DNA of 13,491 nucleotides from positions 1 through 13,491 of the forward strand of contig CAIYOB010001377.1 of the NCBI GenBank assembly GCA_903927685.1. Reading direction: 5' to 3'. Position numbers and translations under genes: made by a program. The stretch's first letter is position 1, and every line of letters starts with the position of its first letter. Below the pieces are notes generated by a model. That model had not been told where the DNA came from and searched no databases. It saw only the letters and a list, made by a program, of their open reading frames with translations. Source of the DNA: an uncultured Planctomycetaceae bacterium. Lineage in GTDB: Bacteria; Planctomycetota; Planctomycetia; Pirellulales; Pirellulaceae. Below are positions 6,464 to 11,982 of this stretch, piece by piece.

Positions 6464-9400
6464 ATGAACGCGCGCGACTGGACCTATCTGGGTCCACTAG
6501 TCCTGTGTGCGGTTGCAGCGCTGTGGGATACTCCCGCGGATGCGCAAATGGCGATTGCCGCACCTGCGTCCGGACAGACGGTCGTTGTACAGACTCCGGG
6601 CGGACCTCCGCAGGTAATCACAGTGGACGGTCCGGTTCCGCCGGGTGTGAAACCGGAACCGTCCCCTGAGGACGAATCCGAGGAGAAGAAGGGCGGGAAG
6701 AAGGAGGGCGACGCCAAGGAATCCCCGCCGGGAGAGAAAAAGGCAGACAAGAAGGATGACAAGCCGGCGGTCGTCAAACGGCCGGCGACGCCGCCGGCTG
6801 CCGCGGACCCCACGGAGTTGGACATCCGCCCCGATGCCGCCGGCCGCGTGCGATTCAATTTTCGCGGCCAGGCTTGGCCTGACGTGCTGGATTGGCTGGC
6901 CACGGTCTCGAACATGAGCCTGGATTGGCAGGAACTGCCGGGCGACTATCTCAACCTCGTCACCCAGCGCAGCTACACGGTGGACGAAGCCCGCGACCTG
7001 ATCAATCGCCATCTGTTGGCCCGCGGCTACACCCTGCTGGTCGTGAACGAAGTCCTCACAGCGGCCAAGACCGAGAACATCAATGCGGCCCTGGTGCCGC
7101 GAGTCGAACCCGAACAGCTGGCCAGTCGCTTGCCTCACGAGTATGTCAAGGTCTCGTTCCCGTTGGACTGGATGATGGCCGAGACGGCTGTCGAAGAACT
7201 CAAGCCCATGCTCAGCCCCAACGGCAAGCTGACGGCCTTGAAGACCACCAATCGCCTGGAGGCTCTGGACTCGGTGGCCAACTTGCGTGAGCTGCACGAG
7301 GTCCTGACCCGCGAGCAGTCGACGACCAGCCAGGAACGCCTGGTCAAGGAATTCGTGCTGGAGTACGCGCGCGCCACCGACGTCAGCGAACAGCTCAGAG
7401 GCTTGCTGGGCATCGACTCCAAGTCTCGCGGGCCGCAAATGCCCATGTCGCCGCAGCAGATGGAGATGATGCAGCAGCAACAGCAGATGATGATGCAGAT
7501 GCAGCAGGAGCAGCAGCAGCGCGGCGGCAAACCGGGACCGACGGGGCCCAAGGCTCAAGGGGACGTGAATCTGGTCGTCAACGCCCGTCGCAACAGCATC
7601 CTGGTCAACGCTCCGCCGGACAAGATGGCCGTGATCGCCAAAGCGGTCGAAGTCATCGATGTGCCGCTGGACCGCGACCAGTCGCTGTTGCTGAACGTGA
7701 ATCGGATGCAGGTTTACCGGCTGGCCGCACTCGATCCGGAGACACTGATCCGAACACTGCAAGAAAGCGGCGATTTGGATCCGACGACGCGTCTGGAAGC
7801 CGATCGCAAGAACAACGCGATCATCGCCTATGCGCCGCTGACGGACCAAATGACGATCCGCACGCTGGTCGAAAAGTTGGACGGCAGCGGCCGCCAGTTC
7901 GAGGTCATCCGCTTGAAGCGGTTGCAGGCCGACTACGTCGCCGGCACGATCATGTTCATGATGGGCCAGGAGGAGAAAAAGGAAGAGGAACGGCCGCGGT
8001 ATTATGGGTTCTGGGATGGCGGCGATCGCCGTTCGTCCGAAGACCAGAAACAGGGCAAGTTCCGCGTCGATGCGGATATCGAGGGCAACCGGCTCCTGCT
8101 GTGGGCCAATGACATCGAGATGGAAGAGGTCCACAACCTGCTGGTCAAACTGGGCGAAGTGCCCGCCGCCGGCGCTAATTCGGAACGGATGCGCGTGCTG
8201 GACGTGGACGTTGGCGACGGCACGGAGCAGCTGCTCGAACAGATCCGCCGCGTCTGGCCGACGCTGGCACCCAATCCGATTCAGCTGCCGCCGCCCGAGG
8301 CGTTGCCGAAACCCGTCGGGACCAAAGCCGAGAGCGGGAACAGCCGTTCGGAACCGGCCCCGGCGCCGCCAGGAGATCCGCCTGGCAAGCCGCCCGTGGA
8401 ACCGAAGTCGCCGTCGACGGGGAGTCCCGTCGAGGCCCAATCCAGCCCCAACACGCCACCCGCGTCCCTGGTTCGCTTTGCCCAGTTGACATCTGCCCAG
8501 CCGGCCAGCGAACCGCGTCCGGCCGATCCGCCGGCGGCCCAACCGGGAGTTCCCGAGGCCACCAATCCCGAAGCCCCGGCAACCGCGCCTCCACCTGCGG
8601 CGTCTTCGCCCGAGTCGGCGCCTGGCGACACCGCCAAGTCGGCCGGCTCCCAGGAGAATCCACCAGCGGCCTCGCCGCCGGTCCAGATCGCCGTCAGTCC
8701 GGATGGGCGGCTGGTCATCTCGTCGCAGGACACGGCCGCCCTCGACCTGCTCGAAGACCTGCTGTCGCAATTGGTGCCGCGGCAGCCGGACTTCAAAGTC
8801 TTCCCGCTGAAATACGCCTCGTCCCTGTGGGTCAAGTTGAACCTGGAGGACTACTTCGAGGAGGAGCCGGAGGACAAGAGCAAGCGGCGGAATTACTACT
8901 ATTTCGACTATGCCCCGCCCCAGGAGCAGGAGAAGAGCTTTCGGCTATCGCAGCGCAAACCGCTGAAGTTCATCGACGACGTCGACACGAATACGATCCT
9001 GGTGGTCGGCGCCAACGCCGAGCAACTGAAGACGATCGGAGAGTTGATCCGCCTGTGGGACACGCCGCCGCCGACCGACAGCCAGTCCGCGCGGATCACC
9101 GCCGTATTTCAGATCCGCTATTCCAAAGCGGAAACGGTCGCCGAGACAGTCAAGGAAGTGTACTTGGATCTGTTGAGTTCCAACGACAAGGCCCTGCAGA
9201 AGGGCCGCGACGACAAGCGTCCGGCCAGCCAGACGACCTACATCTTCGGCGAGTCGGGCGGCGGCGAACCGGATCGCCGGACCCAAGTCTCGTTCAAGGG
9301 GAAACTGTCGATCGGCGTCGATGCCGTTTCCAATACGCTGCTGGTCTCGACCGAAGGCCAGACGCTGATGGAAAACGTCAGCAAGATGATCGAAGCACTC

Positions 9401-9601
9401 GACGAGGCGGCCAAGCCGGCGTCCGAGGTCGAGGTCGTAACGCTGCGCGGCGACGTGAACGCCGAACAGGTGCGCAAACTGCTGGCCGATATGCTGGGTG
9501 AAAAGGCGGTGCAGGCCGGCCAGGGTGGACCACCCAACCAGCCCCCCGGCGGTCCGCAGCCCGGCCAGCCCGGCTGGCAGCCCCCCGGCCCCGGCCGCTG
9601 A
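6464..9601 (+). CDS. Large exported multi-repeat secretin N-domain protein without a secretin barrel
   Basis: A 1045-residue protein, probably exported. A hydrophobic segment (LGPLVLCAVAALW) follows the basic start, with a possible cleavage near ADAQ. Residues ~63-117 form a Lys/Glu-rich, Pro-rich linker. An N0-like domain (residues ~118-200) contains FNFRGQAWPDVLDWLA. After it come about seven or eight N1-like (KH-type) modules, each ending in an N-x-[IL]-[LIV]-V core: RRNSILVNA, KNNAIIAYA, EGNRLLLWA, DTNTILVVG, VSNTLLVST. The second module is split by a Gln/Met-rich insert (from residue 326), and the fifth by a Pro/Ala/Ser-rich linker of about 135 residues (~606-740). Real GspD/PilQ/PulD secretins end in a beta-barrel domain; here the protein ends in a Pro/Gly/Gln tail and no barrel follows in any frame. 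It is therefore a periplasmic scaffold or partner subunit rather than a pore by itself. AAAAGGA (6453-6459) lies 4 nt before the ATG. Family assignment rests on motif recognition; role is unknown. Confidence 0.8.
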   Translation: MNARDWTYLGPLVLCAVAALWDTPADAQMAIAAPASGQTVVVQTPGGPPQVITVDGPVPPGVKPEPSPEDESEEKKGGKKEGDAKESPPGEKKADKKDDKPAVVKRPATPPAAADPTELDIRPDAAGRVRFNFRGQAWPDVLDWLATVSNMSLDWQELPGDYLNLVTQRSYTVDEARDLINRHLLARGYTLLVVNEVLTAAKTENINAALVPRVEPEQLASRLPHEYVKVSFPLDWMMAETAVEELKPMLSPNGKLTALKTTNRLEALDSVANLRELHEVLTREQSTTSQERLVKEFVLEYARATDVSEQLRGLLGIDSKSRGPQMPMSPQQMEMMQQQQQMMMQMQQEQQQRGGKPGPTGPKAQGDVNLVVNARRNSILVNAPPDKMAVIAKAVEVIDVPLDRDQSLLLNVNRMQVYRLAALDPETLIRTLQESGDLDPTTRLEADRKNNAIIAYAPLTDQMTIRTLVEKLDGSGRQFEVIRLKRLQADYVAGTIMFMMGQEEKKEEERPRYYGFWDGGDRRSSEDQKQGKFRVDADIEGNRLLLWANDIEMEEVHNLLVKLGEVPAAGANSERMRVLDVDVGDGTEQLLEQIRRVWPTLAPNPIQLPPPEALPKPVGTKAESGNSRSEPAPAPPGDPPGKPPVEPKSPSTGSPVEAQSSPNTPPASLVRFAQLTSAQPASEPRPADPPAAQPGVPEATNPEAPATAPPPAASSPESAPGDTAKSAGSQENPPAASPPVQIAVSPDGRLVISSQDTAALDLLEDLLSQLVPRQPDFKVFPLKYASSLWVKLNLEDYFEEEPEDKSKRRNYYYFDYAPPQEQEKSFRLSQRKPLKFIDDVDTNTILVVGANAEQLKTIGELIRLWDTPPPTDSQSARITAVFQIRYSKAETVAETVKEVYLDLLSSNDKALQKGRDDKRPASQTTYIFGESGGGEPDRRTQVSFKGKLSIGVDAVSNTLLVSTEGQTLMENVSKMIEALDEAAKPASEVEVVTLRGDVNAEQVRKLLADMLGEKAVQAGQGGPPNQPPGGPQPGQPGWQPPGPGR
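7439..7530 (+). repeat. Gln/Met-rich low-complexity insert inside the secretin-like protein
   Basis: A CAG/ATG-rich tract encodes about 30 residues made almost only of Met and Gln (for example MEMMQQQQQMMMQMQQ) between the two halves of the second N1-like module. It contains irregular trinucleotide repeats that could vary in length by slippage. The reading frame is unbroken. Confidence 0.75.
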
Positions 9602-9611
9602 TCCCGGCAAC

Positions 9612-9633
9612 GCGGCCTCCTTGGTGCGGCCGC
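9612..9633 (+). terminator. Weak hairpin after the secretin-like gene
   Basis: GCGGCC (9612-9617) and GGCCGC (9628-9633) form a 6-bp G+C stem with a 10-nt loop, 10 nt after the stop codon. There is no T-run, so function as a terminator is uncertain. I see nothing else in the 183-nt gap except the ribosome-binding site for the next gene. Confidence 0.3.
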
Positions 9634-9770
9634 TCCGGACCGTTCCCGTTTCAGCGTTGCGGTCTTGCCGTCTCCAGGCGTCTCTCGCCCGGCCCAATCG
9701 CCTGCGCGCCCGACAGCCGCCCCTGCCGCCCCACTTGGTTGTCGCTTCCGGCTGCGTTACGCTGGGCCGC

Positions 9771-9776
9771 AGGAGG
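9771..9776 (+). promoter_or_regulatory. Strong Shine-Dalgarno site fixing the ceramidase-like start
   Basis: AGGAGG lies 8 nt before the ATG at 9785. The reading frame is open back to 9665, but the extra 40 residues are Pro/Arg/Ala-rich and would hide the signal peptide, so they are not coding. Confidence 0.8.
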
Positions 9777-9784
9777 AACCGTTC

Positions 9785-11233
9785 ATGCGAAACCTGACAA
9801 GCTGTCCCATGTTGTGTACCCTGGCCGTCATGTTCGCCTGCGCCGCCGCCAGCGGCGCGCGGGCTGCGGACCCGGAACTGTTGATCGGCGCCGCCACCGC
9901 CAGCATCACGCCCGAGCAGCCGATTGCCCTGGACGGGCAATTCAACACGCGGATTTCTCGAGGCGTGGACAATCCGATCACCGCGACCGCCGTCGCGATC
10001 GAGGCTCGGCAGGACGGCCGGAGCGTGGACCAAGCGGTCCTGGTCTCGTGCGATCTGGTGGCGATTCGCCCACCTTTGCTGGCCGCCGTCCGACAACGCC
10101 TGGCGGAGAAACTGCCCGAGGTGGAGGCCCGCAAGGTGATCTTCACGGCCACGCACACGCACACGTCGGGAGTGACCGAGGAAGGCAAGTACGAGTTGCC
10201 TGAGGAAGGCGTGATGCGGCCGAGCCAATTCGTCGCGTTCGTCGCCGAGCGTCTGGAGCAGATGATCGGTGCCGCCTGGCAGCAGCGTCGCCCCGGCGGC
10301 GTCAGTTGGGGGCTGGGACATGCCGTCGTCGGTTACAACCGTCGCGCTGTCTACGCCAACGGCACAGCGACGATGTACGGCAAAACCGACGGTTCGGACT
10401 TTCGCGGCATCGAAGGCTACGAAGACCACAGCCTGGGCCTGCTCTTCTTCTGGAACGACGCTCAGCAGCCGCCGCGGGCGGTGGCCGTGAACCTGGCCTG
10501 CCCTGCGCAGGAGGTCGAGTCCGGAAACAAGATCAACGCCGACTTCTGGCACGATGTCCGCCAGCAATACCAGACCGGGGACTATCAAGACGTGCTCGTG
10601 CTGGGCTGGCCGGCCGCTGCCGGCGACCAGTCGCCCCATCGGATGATTCGCAAGGCCGCCGAGGAGCGGATGCTCAAGCTCCGTGGCTTGTCGTACACCC
10701 AAGAGATTGGCCGGCGCATTGCCCGCGAAATCCACGACATCGGCCCGCTGGCCCGCCGCGAGATTCGCACCGCCGCCCCATTCGCGCACCGGGTCGAAGA
10801 CCTGGCCCTGCCCGTGCGGAAAGTCACCGAACAGGAGGCGGCGGCGGCTCAGGCCGAGATCGACGCCTTGATCAAGCAAGGCGACACCACGCGCCGGCGG
10901 TTGTGGCACCAGAAGGTCGTCGATCGCTTCCATTCGCAAGACCAGGCGCCGACGCTGGCGGTCGAAGTCCACGCCCTGCGGATCGGCGACGTGGCGATCG
11001 TCACCAATCCGTTCGAGTTGTTCCTCGATTACGGGATTCAGATACAGGCCCGCTGCCAGGCCCAGCAGACCTTTGTGCTGCAGCTGACCTGCGGCTCGGC
11101 CGGCTATCTGCCCACCCCGCGAGCCGTCCAAGGCGGCAGCTACAGCGCCGTGGTCGCCAGCAACCAGGTCGGCCCCGAGGGCGGACAGATCCTGGTCGAC
11201 CGGTCCGTCGAACTGCTGAACAGTATGTGGTGA
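9785..11233 (+). CDS. Secreted neutral/alkaline ceramidase-like hydrolase
   Basis: The neutral/alkaline non-lysosomal ceramidase family are zinc amidases that release fatty acid from ceramide. The 482-residue protein starts with a clear Sec signal peptide: MRN, then a hydrophobic run, with likely cleavage at ARA-AD near residue 27. The mature start (ELLIGAATASITPEQP) is the usual opening of the family. ATHTHTSG (H124, H126) is the expected metal-binding segment, and CGSAGYLPTPRAVQGGSYSA near the C-terminus is the other recognisable signature. The length is shorter than classical ceramidases (about 650-700 residues), and the protein stops soon after the GGSYSA segment, so the C-terminal Ig-like domain is absent. 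Short secreted homologues like this are frequent in planctomycetes and their substrate has not been shown; activity on ceramide is therefore inference. It follows the secretin-like gene by 183 nt and ends directly before the promoter of the MerR-like gene. Confidence 0.82.
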   Translation: MRNLTSCPMLCTLAVMFACAAASGARAADPELLIGAATASITPEQPIALDGQFNTRISRGVDNPITATAVAIEARQDGRSVDQAVLVSCDLVAIRPPLLAAVRQRLAEKLPEVEARKVIFTATHTHTSGVTEEGKYELPEEGVMRPSQFVAFVAERLEQMIGAAWQQRRPGGVSWGLGHAVVGYNRRAVYANGTATMYGKTDGSDFRGIEGYEDHSLGLLFFWNDAQQPPRAVAVNLACPAQEVESGNKINADFWHDVRQQYQTGDYQDVLVLGWPAAAGDQSPHRMIRKAAEERMLKLRGLSYTQEIGRRIAREIHDIGPLARREIRTAAPFAHRVEDLALPVRKVTEQEAAAAQAEIDALIKQGDTTRRRLWHQKVVDRFHSQDQAPTLAVEVHALRIGDVAIVTNPFELFLDYGIQIQARCQAQQTFVLQLTCGSAGYLPTPRAVQGGSYSAVVASNQVGPEGGQILVDRSVELLNSMW

Positions 11234-11262
11234 TTGACAGTGTCGTATGACAGTGTTATACT
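11234..11262 (+). promoter_or_regulatory. Near-consensus sigma-70 promoter of the MerR-VIT/vWA module, predicted leaderless
   Basis: TTGACA (11234-11239) is a perfect -35, followed by a 17-bp spacer and TATACT (11257-11262), 5/6 to the -10 consensus. The -35 begins on the base after the TGA of the ceramidase-like gene. Transcription is expected about 7 nt after the -10, which is the A of the ATG at 11269, so the mRNA would have no 5' leader. GGAG at 11264-11267 is too close to the ATG to act as a normal Shine-Dalgarno site. Confidence 0.8.
11235..11261. promoter_or_regulatory. Repeated TGACAGTGT and overlapping dyad, candidate operator of the MerR-like regulator
   Basis: TGACAGTGT occurs exactly twice, at 11235-11243 and 11248-11256, 13 bp apart and inside the promoter. 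The first copy lies in GACA-G-TGTC (11236-11244), a perfect 9-bp palindrome. The second lies in GTATGACAGTGTTATAC (11245-11261), where seven of eight arm positions pair. MerR-type regulators bind dyads in the spacer of their own promoter, so autoregulation is likely. The spacer here is the standard 17 bp, not the 19 bp of classical MerR-activated promoters, which favours simple repression. Confidence 0.6.
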
Positions 11263-11268
11263 TGGAGC

Positions 11269-11982
11269 ATGAACGAACGCTGGCGACTGGATGAACTGGT
11301 GCAACTGGTCGGTCGGGCGCTGGATGCGGCGGCGTACGAGGGCCAGACGTCGGGACGAGTTCGGGACGTACCGGACGCGCGGACGATCCGCTACTACACG
11401 AGCCTGGGAGTTCTGGACCGGCCGCTGGAGATGCGGGGCCGGACGGCCTATTACGGACGCCGCCATCTGCTGCAGATCGTGGCGATCAAACGCTTGCAGG
11501 CCCACGGCATGCCGTTGGTCGACATTCAGAAGAACGTCACCGGCGCGGACCACGGCAGCTTGAACCGGTGGGCGGCGCTACCCGCGGGATTCTGGGAAGC
11601 GGTGGTCGGCGGGCAGGAATCCCCGGCCGCTCCGGCGACGCCGGACGACGTGTTGGCCTCCGGCACGCGGGCTTCGCCAACGGGCGATCGCGCCCGGTTT
11701 TGGGAGGCGGAACCGGCAGTTGCAGGCAGCGCCGAAGCTGTCAGCGGCAGTGGAAACAGGGTCGTGGTCCGGCCCGGCGTGGTCCTGACGTTCGGGCCGG
11801 GTGTGTCTCTGGTCATCGAGGGCGAGCGCGTGCCGCAGTTGGATCCGAACTCGCTCGACGCGATTCAACCCGCACTGAACGAACTCTTGGCGGCCTTGAC
11901 GCGGGCGGGAGTCCTCGACCGGGACGCGTGCGAAGGCCGCAGTGCAACCCAAGCAACTCGAGGAGACCATCATGGATCGTGA
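11269..11982 (+). CDS. MerR-like HTH transcriptional regulator paired with a VIT/vWA gene
   Basis: A 237-residue DNA-binding protein. The N-terminal MerR-type winged HTH is recognisable from ARTIRYYTSLGVLD (from A37), followed by RGRTAYYGRRHLLQIVAIKRLQAHGMPLVDIQ as wing and third helix. A spacer of about 20 residues separates the first helix (WRLDELVQLVGRALDAA) from the recognition helix, longer than in classical MerR. A Pro/Ala/Gly-rich linker of about 60 residues follows. The C-terminal region (~160-220: VVVRPGVVLTFGPGVSLVIEG, then an amphipathic helix with ALNELLAALTRAGVL) is predicted to be strand-rich and then helical. I see no Cys cluster like that of metal-sensing MerR proteins, so the signal is unknown. 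The ATG is chosen because the promoter predicts transcription starting there. The gene overlaps the next by 11 nt, so the pair is translationally coupled; the regulator probably controls the module through the repeats in its promoter. Confidence 0.85.
   Translation: MNERWRLDELVQLVGRALDAAAYEGQTSGRVRDVPDARTIRYYTSLGVLDRPLEMRGRTAYYGRRHLLQIVAIKRLQAHGMPLVDIQKNVTGADHGSLNRWAALPAGFWEAVVGGQESPAAPATPDDVLASGTRASPTGDRARFWEAEPAVAGSAEAVSGSGNRVVVRPGVVLTFGPGVSLVIEGERVPQLDPNSLDAIQPALNELLAALTRAGVLDRDACEGRSATQATRGDHHGS
11960..11965 (+). promoter_or_regulatory. Ribosome-binding site of the VIT/vWA gene inside the regulator gene
   Basis: GAGGAG lies 6 nt before the ATG at 11972, within the last codons of the MerR-like gene. 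It supports a start that overlaps the upstream stop codon by 11 nt. Confidence 0.75.

Noticed and set aside
6497..8770. Open frame of 757 codons on the minus strand opposite the secretin-like gene
   Set aside because: It is rich in Arg, Gly, Leu and Gln with poly-Leu/His runs mirroring the CAG/ATG tract. It has no recognisable domain and lies wholly opposite a gene with clear modules, so it is a composition effect of G+C-rich codons.
8945..11131. Open frame of 728 codons on the minus strand across the secretin-like and ceramidase-like genes
   Set aside because: It spans two unrelated + strand genes and their intergenic gap, with low-information sequence and no domain; a codon-bias shadow.
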